Part shown: piece after piece, positions 11,927 to 19,254 of the stretch
Layout of the letters: every line of letters begins with the position of its first letter
Position numbering within the stretch: position 1 is the first letter of the stretch
IMG/VR virus record: IMGVR_UViG_3300007609_000057
Location: 1-33,379 of that record
Source of the DNA: a virus
Strand: one strand, 5' to 3'
DNA length: 33,379 bases
The notes under the pieces: model-generated
Databases searched by the model: none
What the model was told of the DNA's origin: nothing
What the model saw: the letters and a program-made list of their open reading frames with translations, nothing else
Translations under genes and position numbers: made by a program

Positions 11927-13298
11927 CAGGCTAAAGCCATATGACTATCAAGAGAGAGATATACAAAAGCTAGTAGACAACGGAGGCACAGGGATTATTG
12001 CAACACAAGTTGGTGGTGGTAAGACTTTGGTTGCCATTGAGGTTGCTAGGCGGCTTGAGACTCGTAGTCACTTGGTAATAGCACCTAAGGGAACTCACAA
12101 GAGAGCTTGGGAGAAAACTATCAAGAGGCAAATACCAGACGCTGAAGTCTTTTACCTAAACAGCACTAAAGCTGGTAAAGAAGCTTGGTCGTACTTACAA
12201 GATGATCGACGTGGCTGGTACATCATCTCGCCAGAGTATTTTCGTAAGTTTCATTGGGGATCTATAACTCCAGACTTTGCTGTCTTTGATGAAGTTCACA
12301 GAGCTAGTAATCGTAAAGCCAAAACATCCACAGCGTTATCGACGCTGAGATCAAATTGCAGAATAGGTATGAGCGGCACAATTGCCGGCAACAAGATAGA
12401 AGGCATTTGGTCTGTGCTTCGATGGGTTTACCCTGCTGTCGCTGGCAGGAGCTTTTGGAGATGGGTCGATGAATACTGCTATACAAAGTTTGATCCATTT
12501 GCAGGCAAGATAGTTGCTGGAGAAAGAAAGCCAGGAGCGATTGTAAATTCGATCCCCTGCTACATTCGACACCTAAAAAGGGAACGCTGTTGTGAGTTTC
12601 ACCCGAACGGAATGGATGCAGATCTTCCAAGTATGGTTACAGAGGAACGCGTTGTGCAGCTGAGTCCAGAACAGAAACGCATTTATAAGAAGTTTGAGAA
12701 GGACTTGCTTGTGTTCTTAGAAGGTAACCCGATGGTGGCAGAAGTGCCAGTTGCAAGCCGAATTCGCTTGAGGCAGATAACTTTAGGAGTTCCCACAGTC
12801 ACCGATGAAGGTGAAGTCACCTTTGCTGAGGATTGCAAGTCATCCAAGCTTGATGAGCTAAAAACGATCATTGAGGACTTGCCAGATGGTGAACCAATAC
12901 TGATACTCACTCACTCTCAGAAGTTTGCTCAGGTAACCGCTAAGCGGTTGGGGGAGAAAGCTTTTGAGTGGTCTGGCAACAAATCCCAAAGTCAGAGAGA
13001 TGAGGCATTAGAGAAGTTTATTGCAGGTGACTTACAATACATAGTCGCTGTGATATCTGCCATCGGTGAAGGTACTGATGGCTTACAGGAGCGATGCTCC
13101 ACCGTAGTTTGGCTAAGCCGAGATGACAACCGATTGCTCAATGAGCAAGCAGCTGGTCGTTTGGATCGTCGTGGTCAGAAGTCTTCTGTGACAAGTTTTG
13201 ACATTATTGCAGAGGACACATATGATGAAGGACAGTTGAGCAAGTTGATATTTGATCAGCTGACAATGAATAAATCACTAAGGAGAGAAGATGGCTAG
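11907..13298 (+). CDS. SNF2-type superfamily II DNA helicase/translocase
   Basis: A 463-aa protein with the SF2 motifs in order: motif I TQVGGGKT (33-40), motif II FDEVH (127-131), motif III MSGT (155-158), motif V in AIGEGTDGLQ (385-394) and motif VI EQAAGRLDRRGQ (413-424). The QAAGRxxRxGQ ending is characteristic of SNF2-like enzymes, which translocate on double-stranded DNA using ATP. No nuclease or zinc domain is fused. It is in the replication segment and could remodel forks or strip proteins from DNA. The start at 11907 overlaps the membrane-protein gene, with AGGAGC 13 bases upstream, so a slightly later start is possible. Confidence 0.85.
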   Translation: MTEQNIDRLKPYDYQERDIQKLVDNGGTGIIATQVGGGKTLVAIEVARRLETRSHLVIAPKGTHKRAWEKTIKRQIPDAEVFYLNSTKAGKEAWSYLQDDRRGWYIISPEYFRKFHWGSITPDFAVFDEVHRASNRKAKTSTALSTLRSNCRIGMSGTIAGNKIEGIWSVLRWVYPAVAGRSFWRWVDEYCYTKFDPFAGKIVAGERKPGAIVNSIPCYIRHLKRERCCEFHPNGMDADLPSMVTEERVVQLSPEQKRIYKKFEKDLLVFLEGNPMVAEVPVASRIRLRQITLGVPTVTDEGEVTFAEDCKSSKLDELKTIIEDLPDGEPILILTHSQKFAQVTAKRLGEKAFEWSGNKSQSQRDEALEKFIAGDLQYIVAVISAIGEGTDGLQERCSTVVWLSRDDNRLLNEQAAGRLDRRGQKSSVTSFDIIAEDTYDEGQLSKLIFDQLTMNKSLRREDG

Positions 13299-13536
13299 GA
13301 TAAGTGACTTTGATGACAAAGAAGTCTTTGATATTAGGCAAGATGCACTGAGTATGGATGAGGCAGCTCAACATTATTACAGTGCTTATAAGAGAGGTTT
13401 AGCAGAAGGTAAGAGAATAGCAAAGCAAGATATTGCTGAGGCAAAAGCTCAGCTAAAGAAGCAGGCAAGCACCACACCTGGACCAGTTTTTATGGGCATT
13501 ATGAACTGGCTAAATGCTTTAGAGGCTAAATACTAA
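13291..13536 (+). CDS. Hypothetical helical protein, 81 aa
   Basis: Starts at 13291 behind AGGAGAGAAG, overlapping the helicase stop by 8 bases. Begins MARISDFDDKEVFDIRQDAL, then charged helices (YKRGLAEGKRIAKQDIAEAK). No Cys and no membrane segment. Possibly a helicase partner, judged only from the overlap. Family not recognised. Confidence 0.55.
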   Translation: MARISDFDDKEVFDIRQDALSMDEAAQHYYSAYKRGLAEGKRIAKQDIAEAKAQLKKQASTTPGPVFMGIMNWLNALEAKY

Positions 13537-13550
13537 TTTTGAATTTTGGT

Positions 13551-13579
13551 ATGTCATTAGATAGTTAAGCTGGTATTAT
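13551..13579 (+). promoter_or_regulatory. Extended -10 promoter before the first WhiB gene
   Basis: ATGTCA (13551-13556), 17-base spacer, then TGG-TATTAT (-10 at 13574-13579 with TGn). Predicted start near 13586, only about ten bases before the ATG at 13596, and no ribosome site is seen. The WhiB mRNA may therefore be nearly leaderless. Confidence 0.5.
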
Positions 13580-13595
13580 ATGCCAAACTATTTCG

Positions 13596-13889
13596 ATGGC
13601 TCCTAAAATCCGGTTAGACGAATCTGCACTATGGAAATCAAAAGATGCTCAACAAAAGTGGCGAAAGCTTACCGAGGAGCAACAAAAACTTGATAACACA
13701 AAGTGTCAGATATTCCCAGAGCCATTCATAGATATCCCACAAATCATTAGTGATGATCACGCTGAAGAGCTGTGCCATAAATGTCCGTTGCTAAAACTAT
13801 GCTACGACTATGCAGTAGCTAATGATGAAACTTGGGGGATCTGGGGTGGTGTCAATTTTACAGACGCACAACAACACATACAGGAGTAG
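13596..13889 (+). CDS. whiB: WhiB-family iron-sulfur regulator 1
   Basis: A 97-aa protein with the four WhiB cysteines, C37, C60, C63 and C69 (C-x22-C-x2-C-x5-C), and the turn GIWGGVNF after them. WhiB proteins bind a [4Fe-4S] cluster and associate with the primary sigma factor of actinobacteria. Phage copies (as in mycobacteriophage TM4) can repress host whiB2 and affect septation or superinfection. The lysine-rich N-terminus and absence of a long C-terminal basic region differ from the neighbouring copy. It has its own promoter-like sequence. The family is restricted to actinobacteria and their phages, so this gene anchors the host assignment. Confidence 0.9.
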   Translation: MAPKIRLDESALWKSKDAQQKWRKLTEEQQKLDNTKCQIFPEPFIDIPQIISDDHAEELCHKCPLLKLCYDYAVANDETWGIWGGVNFTDAQQHIQE

Positions 13890-13891
13890 GT

Positions 13892-14245
13892 TTGTCCCTA
13901 TTATTAGAGGCACTAAGAAAATTACAGCAGGATGAGACAGTAGATTGGACAAAGGAGGCGGCTTGTGCAGAGACAGATCCAGAAGCATTTTTTCCAGAGA
14001 ATATGTACTTTGCAAAAGAAGCCATAGCAGTATGCAACACCTGTCCGGTTATGGACAAATGTTTGAACGAAGCCTTGAGTATGGAAAATCCATCGGGAGT
14101 ATGGGGCGGAGTAGACTTCACCGTTAGAAGTCGAACAAGTAGAAAGAGAATCAATGAAGCAATCAGACTTCGACGCAGCGGACTTAGCCCTAAGGCTGTT
14201 GACGCAGAGATCCGAAAGAGATCTACAAAAAACCGTTGGGGCTAG
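13892..14245 (+). CDS. whiB: WhiB-family iron-sulfur regulator 2
   Basis: A 117-aa protein started best by the TTG at 13892, five bases after AGGAG; the open frame extends further upstream only inside the first WhiB gene. It has C25, C48, C51 and C57 in the same C-x22-C-x2-C-x5-C pattern, followed by GVWGGVDF. Unlike the first copy it has a strongly basic C-terminal extension (RSRTSRKRINEAIRLRRSGL and on to the end), the region that contacts DNA in WhiB proteins. It is translationally linked to the first copy (two bases between genes) and overlaps the next gene by 92 bases. Likely a transcription regulator of host or phage promoters. Confidence 0.88.
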   Translation: MSLLLEALRKLQQDETVDWTKEAACAETDPEAFFPENMYFAKEAIAVCNTCPVMDKCLNEALSMENPSGVWGGVDFTVRSRTSRKRINEAIRLRRSGLSPKAVDAEIRKRSTKNRWG

Positions 14246-14894
14246 TCAGATTGGCGATCCTTGCACTTACCACTTAGCTCAAGCGATGTTGCCTCGTGAA
14301 GACGAGGAGCACGAAAGCAAGTATTGGCTAGGTGCAAAGATTGGGACTGCTGTTCACTACTTGCTTGAGAGCTTGGTTGAGGATGCAGACTTGAGCGAAT
14401 TCCCGGAGCTAAAAGGTGCAAAGGTGGAGCAGAAAATTCACATTGGCACAATAGAAGGCTACGGAGAAGTGAACTCCAAGCCAGACTTGGCATTAGTTGA
14501 AGAGAAACACTTGATCGACTGGAAGACAACAAGCAGAGCAAAGAGTAAGAAGTTGCAGTTTGCTTTTGACTATCCAGATAAAGCAGACCAGGATTCTTTA
14601 TACACTGTGCAGAAGTACACAGCACAGACTCAGCTTTACGGCTGGGGATTGAATAGGGCAGGGATTGAGATAGACAAGCTAAGCCTTGTGTTCATCAACA
14701 GAGATGGCACAACAAGTAGCGACATCTGGTCGACAACCTTTGACTATTCAGAAGAATATGCAATTGCAATTTGGGAAAGATTAGAAAACATCTGGACATT
14801 ATTGCAAGACTATGCAAACATAGAGGATATGGCGAGGCATCCGAGTTGCTTCAAATGTAAATCTAGCAACACGCCGAGTCTCATCATAAAGTAA
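14154..14894 (+). CDS. Cas4/RecB-like PD-(D/E)XK exonuclease
   Basis: A 246-aa protein with RecB-type nuclease motifs: GTAVHYLLE (H68), NSKPDLALVE (D111), HLIDWKTTS (D122, K124) and QLYGWGL (Q160). It also has C37 near the N-terminus and CFKC (C232, C235) at the C-terminus, close to the arrangement that holds an iron-sulfur cluster in Cas4-type nucleases, although only three such Cys are seen. These enzymes resect DNA ends. Placed directly before a Sak4-like ATPase and an SSB-like protein, it probably makes single strands for recombination. The start at 14154 lies within the WhiB 2 gene. Confidence 0.75.
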   Translation: MKQSDFDAADLALRLLTQRSERDLQKTVGASQIGDPCTYHLAQAMLPREDEEHESKYWLGAKIGTAVHYLLESLVEDADLSEFPELKGAKVEQKIHIGTIEGYGEVNSKPDLALVEEKHLIDWKTTSRAKSKKLQFAFDYPDKADQDSLYTVQKYTAQTQLYGWGLNRAGIEIDKLSLVFINRDGTTSSDIWSTTFDYSEEYAIAIWERLENIWTLLQDYANIEDMARHPSCFKCKSSNTPSLIIK

Positions 14895-14940
14895 GACAAA
14901 TACGTGCTAACTTAATACCACACGACACGAGGAGGTTGAA

Positions 14941-15678
14941 TTGTCGGAAACTAAGTTCCCAGCATTGGCTTTTAGTAAGGCCATCAAAAAAGCGGAACAA
15001 CTAAACACACCTAAGTCAGTTTTGATTTACGGTGATCCAAAGAACGGTAAGACTTGGCTTGCAGCTAGTGCAAGTGAGGTAGCCGATCTGAGCCCAGTTC
15101 TATTGATTGACGTTGAGGGTGGAGCAAGTGCTATTGCCCGTGACTGGAAAGATGTAGACGTTCTAGCTGTCGATACGCACGAACAGCTAGATATGGCAAT
15201 CGAGCAGCTAGTGAACGAAGATCACGGCTACAAGACTGTCATTATTGACACCTTGGGTGTCGCTATGGATAGAGCCGAGAAGGTCTTCGAGCAGAAAACA
15301 GAAAACTTGAAGAATCCTTTTGGTAAGTGGGGTGACCTAAAAGAGTGGGCTAACGATATGATTCGTAAGCTACACCATGCTCCATTTATGGCTGTGTTTA
15401 TTGCACACGCACAGGATGAAAAGGATCAGACAACTGGCGCAATCAAAACTGTGCCAATGTTGCCAGGTTCAATGCGTAGCACACTCCCAGCAATCCCAGA
15501 CATCATTGGTTATATGACCAGTGAGCGTACTGAAGAGTCAGTAAAGCGTTCTGTGATTTTGCAGGGTAGTGATCGTCTAGTATCTGGTAACCGCTTTGGT
15601 CTGCCAGCTCAGATGAAAGACCCTTCTATGAAGAAGATCATCACAACAATAGAGAAGATAGGAGAAGCTAAGAAATGA
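14941..15678 (+). CDS. Sak4-like RecA-fold ATPase (AAA_24)
   Basis: A 245-aa P-loop ATPase: Walker A GDPKNGKT (31-38), Walker B VIIDTLG (100-106), and a strand VFIAHAQDE (152-160) in the position of the sensor histidine of RecA-like folds. The length and motif order match the phage AAA_24/Sak4 group, short RecA-related proteins that anneal or pair single strands. It starts with TTG at 14941 behind AGGAGG and overlaps the next gene by 4 bases. With the Cas4-like nuclease before it and the DUF669-like protein after it, it forms a compact recombination cassette. Confidence 0.75.
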   Translation: MSETKFPALAFSKAIKKAEQLNTPKSVLIYGDPKNGKTWLAASASEVADLSPVLLIDVEGGASAIARDWKDVDVLAVDTHEQLDMAIEQLVNEDHGYKTVIIDTLGVAMDRAEKVFEQKTENLKNPFGKWGDLKEWANDMIRKLHHAPFMAVFIAHAQDEKDQTTGAIKTVPMLPGSMRSTLPAIPDIIGYMTSERTEESVKRSVILQGSDRLVSGNRFGLPAQMKDPSMKKIITTIEKIGEAKK

Positions 15679-16124
15679 GTTTCACAATCAACGTACCTGA
15701 GGATGCAGGTACATCAGCACCACAGACCGAAATGGGTCCAATTCCAGCAGGGACTTATGCCTGCAGCATCTTTGATGCAACCGCAGAAGAAGTCCGTTCA
15801 GGACCAAATGCAGGTAAACCACGCTGGAACGTTCAGTTCAAGGTAACTGAAGGCGAGTACGAGAACCGTCGCGTATTTGCGTACATTCCACTTTATGTTG
15901 CCGGAGACTTTTGGAAGACTCAGGCGTTCTTCACTGCACTTGGCTACGATGTCAAGGGTGAGTTTACTGTGCCAGACATCAGAGACGTGCTAGGTAAGTC
16001 TGTTGACGTAAAGGCGACAGTTCGTGAAGCACAGGGAGATTACCCAGCCAGTAACAATGTTGCCGGATTTGTTAAGGCTTCCTCCTCCGCAAGCTCAGAG
16101 TCGAAAGATCTCTGGGTCGAATAA
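15675..16124 (+). CDS. DUF669 / SSB-like partner of the Sak4 ATPase
   Basis: A 149-aa beta-rich protein: PIPAGTYACSIFDATAEEVR, GKPRWNVQFKVTEGEYENRR, VFAYIPLYV, AFFTALGYDVKGEF, and VLGKSVDVKATVREAQGDYP. The order (entry strand, RWNVQFKV, then GKxVxVKA) is that of the DUF669-type proteins that regularly follow Sak4-like genes and are thought to be single-strand-binding OB proteins. The Ser-rich C-terminal linker ends in DLWVE, an acidic-aromatic tip like an SSB tail. The ATGA coupling to the ATPase supports joint function. The family name is from recognition, not a search. Confidence 0.65.
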   Translation: MSFTINVPEDAGTSAPQTEMGPIPAGTYACSIFDATAEEVRSGPNAGKPRWNVQFKVTEGEYENRRVFAYIPLYVAGDFWKTQAFFTALGYDVKGEFTVPDIRDVLGKSVDVKATVREAQGDYPASNNVAGFVKASSSASSESKDLWVE

Positions 16125-16131
16125 CGGGCGG

Positions 16132-16166
16132 TAGGGGTGCGGCTACCATATCAACGCACAGCCCTA
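16132..16166 (+). repeat. Hairpin competing with the tRNA-like acceptor stem
   Basis: TAGGG (16132-16136) and GTGCG (16137-16141) pair with CGCAC (16155-16159) and CCCTA (16162-16166) across a 2-base bulge, with loop 16142-16154. The right arm uses the same GCCCT bases as the 5' strand of the tRNA-like acceptor, so the two folds exclude each other. Confidence 0.45.
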
Positions 16167-16226
16167 ATGGTTACCACGTTTTTCGGTTCTCTTTCCGTGG
16201 TCTAGGTTCGATTCCTAGAAGGGCGC
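16161..16226 (+). tRNA. tRNA-like element without a D arm
   Basis: A canonical T arm, CTAGG-TTCGATT-CCTAG (16202-16218), is followed by AAGGGCGC. GCCCT (16161-16165) pairs with AGGGC (16220-16224) as a 5-bp acceptor. Between them is a 6-bp stem ACCACG/CGTGGT with a 17-base loop (16179-16195). There is no D stem, only AATGGTTA, which matches a D-loop consensus. No normal 7-base anticodon loop exists. The total of 65 nt is too short for a normal tRNA. It may be a decayed tRNA, a phage tRNA mimic, or a tRNA 3' half kept as an attachment-site core, although no integrase was seen. Confidence 0.4.
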
Positions 16227-16239
16227 AAAAAGGAGGATA

Positions 16240-18441
16240 ATGAAAGCCAGAGATTTTTTTGAGAGCATCTTTGAACAGGGCATGGGTTATGCCACTGTTG
16301 TTACCAAAGATAATAACGGTCAACCGACTGTGCAAAAGTGGTTTAGTTATCCTGAGCAACTTCAAGAGATGGTTGAATACTCAGAGAAGTATGAAGATCA
16401 AGATGTTTACTTTTCACCGATTCTATTTAACGACAAAAGGCGAATAAGAGAAAACGCTAAAGCAGTTTCTGTTGTCTATGCCGATGCGGATACCTGTCAT
16501 CCAGATAACTTTAGATTGCCACCGAGCATCACTGTGCAGACAAGTAATGGAAGGTGGCACGCTTACTGGATGCTTGAAGGAGTTGGCGATCCGCAGAGAG
16601 TTGCCCAGCTTAGTAAGAAGATTGCCTACGCACACAAAGATCAAGGCTGTGACTTATCTGGATGGAACCCAACAAAGCTGTTGCGAGTGCCAGGAACATC
16701 AAATACAAAGTATGAAGTCACAGAAGAGGTTTGGGCAGAAGCTAGTGGTTTGGTTTATGGCATCTCTGACATAGAGGCAGTCTATGTAGATGTAGAAGTA
16801 GAAGATGTTCCAGTTGCAGTTGAGAGCAAAGATGCTCCAGAAGAAGGACCAAGGCTTATTGATGTATTGGCTAAGATTCCAGCAAGCGGAAATATTATGG
16901 AGCTTTACACCGAAACTCCACCTGCTAATGCAGATATGTCAAAGCGACTTTGGAGATTAGAGCTAGAGCTATTTAGAGTTGGTCTAACTCGTGAAGAAGT
17001 TTATGTAGTTGCCAAAAATGCAAAGTGCAATAAGTATCACCATCCAGATAGACCAAGAAGAATGGATCCCGACGGTGATCTCTGGCGTGAAGTCCAGAGA
17101 GCTGAACAGAGCTACCAGATTATTGAGGATGAACCACTTGAGGAAATTATTGAGCATCGTGAGCAAAAGAAAGAGATTTCTTTTCTTGAGGATGAAGAAC
17201 GTGAAATCGTAAAAGGCACTACGACTTTTGTTGATAAGTATGTTGATTGGACTCGCAAAAAGACCGACGGTGCTGTTGAGTTTCAGATTGCAAGTGCCTT
17301 TACAATTCTTTCTGCTGCATTTTCTGACACTGGTCACGGAACTCCACGCTACGGAAAGCTGGGTCTAAACCTTTGGTTTATGGTGCTTGGTGAAACAACT
17401 CTTAGCCGTAAGTCAACCTCAAGACAGCTAATGTTGAGAGTGCTCAGGGCTTATGAAAGTTATGTTGGCTATCAGATTGACATCGGATCAAACGTAACCG
17501 CAGAGGGTTTAGTAAAGCACTTATCTGGTCGAGATGGAATGACAAGCCTGTTTCACCGAGATGAGGTGCAGGGAATGTTCAAAGAGTTTATGACTAAAAC
17601 TTACATGGCAAACGCTGCAGATCAGTTTACTGAGCTTTACGATGGCTCTGTGCCAGTTGTTATTCGATCAACTGGAGGATCAAGTGGAACAAGTGCTGTG
17701 CAGTCAGACAGAGCCGAGACACACTTTTTGATGTACCTGATGGGCATCACAAGCAAAGTCTCAGAAATTCTTACTGTTGATTACTTCCGCTCTGGATTCT
17801 TGGCAAGGTTTCTTTACGCAGTTGCAGATGCACCACCAAGAACGTTTGAAAAAGAAGCTATTGAGCAAGCATCAGAAGAAGATGTAATTGCCGTCCAAGA
17901 TTTTGAGATGGATGAAATTGTGCGGTCTTTGTATGATGCCAAGTTGTTCTGGGAGAAAAAGGGAGCACCGTTTCCAAGACCAGTAAGAATGACTGACGAA
18001 GCACTAGAGCGTTTCAATGCTTTCAAATGGGATATGGGAACTTGGGTCGAAGGTCACCCGAACGAAGAGAGTATTGAACCATCTAGACAGCGACTTGCAT
18101 TGTCGATTTGGAAAGTTGCGATTTTGATTGCGATGTACGAGAAGTCATCAGTTGTTGAATTGAAGCATGTGCTGATTGCAATCAACTATGCAGAAGGATG
18201 GTTTGAGTCTTTGGTTAGGATGGCTAACTCGATTAGTGAATCAGAATGGCAAAGGGAGCTTGACTCGCTAGAAGCCTTTGTGACTAACAAGGGTGGCAAG
18301 GTCAGGTTTGATGAAGCGTTTAGAAGGTTTGGATCAAAGCGTAAGCGTGAGTTTGACGAAATGATTGAATCACTTAGGTCACAAGGGAGATTGAGAATGT
18401 ATGTAGACACAAACAAGACTTATTTGGAGACACAGGTATGA
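16240..18441 (+). CDS. AEP-type primase with C-terminal helicase domain
   Basis: A 733-aa two-domain replication protein. N-terminal primase-polymerase (archaeo-eukaryotic primase fold): VVYADADT with acidic pair D82/D84, TSNGRWHAYW (His107), then GWNPTKLLRVPGTSNTK (141-157), the core of RepB/PrimPol-like primases. C-terminal ATPase of the DUF3987 helicase type: GETTLSRKS (384-392) as Walker A and FHRDEVQGMF with the acidic pair at 441-442. A winged-helix-like tail ends the protein. It would make primers and unwind DNA at the phage origin. It is preceded by GGAGG at good spacing, follows the tRNA-like element, and overlaps the next gene by ATGA. Confidence 0.8.
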   Translation: MKARDFFESIFEQGMGYATVVTKDNNGQPTVQKWFSYPEQLQEMVEYSEKYEDQDVYFSPILFNDKRRIRENAKAVSVVYADADTCHPDNFRLPPSITVQTSNGRWHAYWMLEGVGDPQRVAQLSKKIAYAHKDQGCDLSGWNPTKLLRVPGTSNTKYEVTEEVWAEASGLVYGISDIEAVYVDVEVEDVPVAVESKDAPEEGPRLIDVLAKIPASGNIMELYTETPPANADMSKRLWRLELELFRVGLTREEVYVVAKNAKCNKYHHPDRPRRMDPDGDLWREVQRAEQSYQIIEDEPLEEIIEHREQKKEISFLEDEEREIVKGTTTFVDKYVDWTRKKTDGAVEFQIASAFTILSAAFSDTGHGTPRYGKLGLNLWFMVLGETTLSRKSTSRQLMLRVLRAYESYVGYQIDIGSNVTAEGLVKHLSGRDGMTSLFHRDEVQGMFKEFMTKTYMANAADQFTELYDGSVPVVIRSTGGSSGTSAVQSDRAETHFLMYLMGITSKVSEILTVDYFRSGFLARFLYAVADAPPRTFEKEAIEQASEEDVIAVQDFEMDEIVRSLYDAKLFWEKKGAPFPRPVRMTDEALERFNAFKWDMGTWVEGHPNEESIEPSRQRLALSIWKVAILIAMYEKSSVVELKHVLIAINYAEGWFESLVRMANSISESEWQRELDSLEAFVTNKGGKVRFDEAFRRFGSKRKREFDEMIESLRSQGRLRMYVDTNKTYLETQV

Positions 18442-18821
18442 AACTACAAGAAAAGTTAGCTGCAATAGCTTTGGCAATAAACATTCGCGATAACAGTGAA
18501 TCAATGCAACCAGACAAGCTAAGAGAAAGTTTGCAAGAGCTAAACAAATATCAAATGTTTTCTATTAGGCAGATAGGAAATATTGCCGATAAGCCAGCAA
18601 GTAGTTTGTATCGCTTTTTGCAAAAAGAAGATAGGTACGGCGGAAAGCTAAACCCAGCACACTTGGAAACTCTTAGATCTTTGATTTTCCAAAACGATAG
18701 GGGAGAAGTGGATTATCACGCCGCTGGGAAGTTGGTAAAGGAGGGGACAAGCATTGACACCATTCACAAGTTTACGAATATCCCAAAGTCAACAATCTAC
18801 AGGAAGTGCAAAGATGTCTAG
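18438..18821 (+). CDS. Helix-turn-helix protein, 127 aa
   Basis: Two HTH-like segments are visible: MFSIRQIGNIADKPASSLYR (about 40-60) and IDTIHKFTNIPKSTIYRKCK (about 106-125). The second resembles the resolvase-type HTH (hIxxIxxxxxIpkSTIYR). Between them is a charged linker. It lies between the primase-helicase and the RuvC-like gene, overlapping both (ATGA, and 8 bases). It may direct the resolvase or regulate replication genes. No closer family recognised. Confidence 0.6.
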   Translation: MKLQEKLAAIALAINIRDNSESMQPDKLRESLQELNKYQMFSIRQIGNIADKPASSLYRFLQKEDRYGGKLNPAHLETLRSLIFQNDRGEVDYHAAGKLVKEGTSIDTIHKFTNIPKSTIYRKCKDV

Positions 18822-19254
18822 ATTAGTCTCAGTCGATCCAGGTGTCACCACTGGTGTTGCTTTTATTAGTTATCACGATGATGGCGTAGAGCTTGAACAA
18901 ACATTTCAAGTTGGTAATGGTCGAAGAGGGTTCATTGACTTTTTGCACAGAGAAATAAAAGAAAACTCGATTCCCGTGGAGACTTTTGTGTGCGAAGACT
19001 TTATTCTTAGACCAGGAGTCCACGGTGCAAACATAGAGCCAGCTTTTGTGATCGGTGCTATGGAGGGGATTTTGAAGGATCACAAAGTAAACATGCAAGA
19101 AGCGGGCTTGAAGAAACTTGTAAATGATGAGCGACTAAAGAAAATGGGAATGTTTAGTACTGGCTGGCCCCATGCAAATGATGCAACACGACACGGTATA
19201 ATTTACTTACGTAATAAAAAACATATGCCAACGTTGCTGAAAGGCTGGGACTAA
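18814..19254 (+). CDS. RuvC-like Holliday junction resolvase
   Basis: A 146-aa RNase H-fold nuclease: VSVDPGVTTGVAF (D8), FVCEDFIL (E61) and HANDATRHGI (D123 and H127), the acidic set of phage and bacterial RuvC-like resolvases. The ATG at 18814 overlaps the previous gene. It would cut branched DNA before packaging and works downstream of the Sak4-like and Cas4-like proteins. Slightly shorter than host RuvC (about 170-190 aa). Confidence 0.8.
   Translation: MSRLVSVDPGVTTGVAFISYHDDGVELEQTFQVGNGRRGFIDFLHREIKENSIPVETFVCEDFILRPGVHGANIEPAFVIGAMEGILKDHKVNMQEAGLKKLVNDERLKKMGMFSTGWPHANDATRHGIIYLRNKKHMPTLLKGWD

Noticed and set aside
13832-13891. Extension of WhiB 2 upstream to an ATG at 13832
   Set aside because: The extra residues overlap WhiB 1 in another frame and do not look like a WhiB N-terminus; the TTG at 13892 has AGGAG at good spacing.
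16161-16226. A normal tRNA gene or a proven attP site
   Set aside because: The D arm and a 7-base anticodon loop are missing, and no integrase is present; it is kept only as a low-confidence tRNA-like element.
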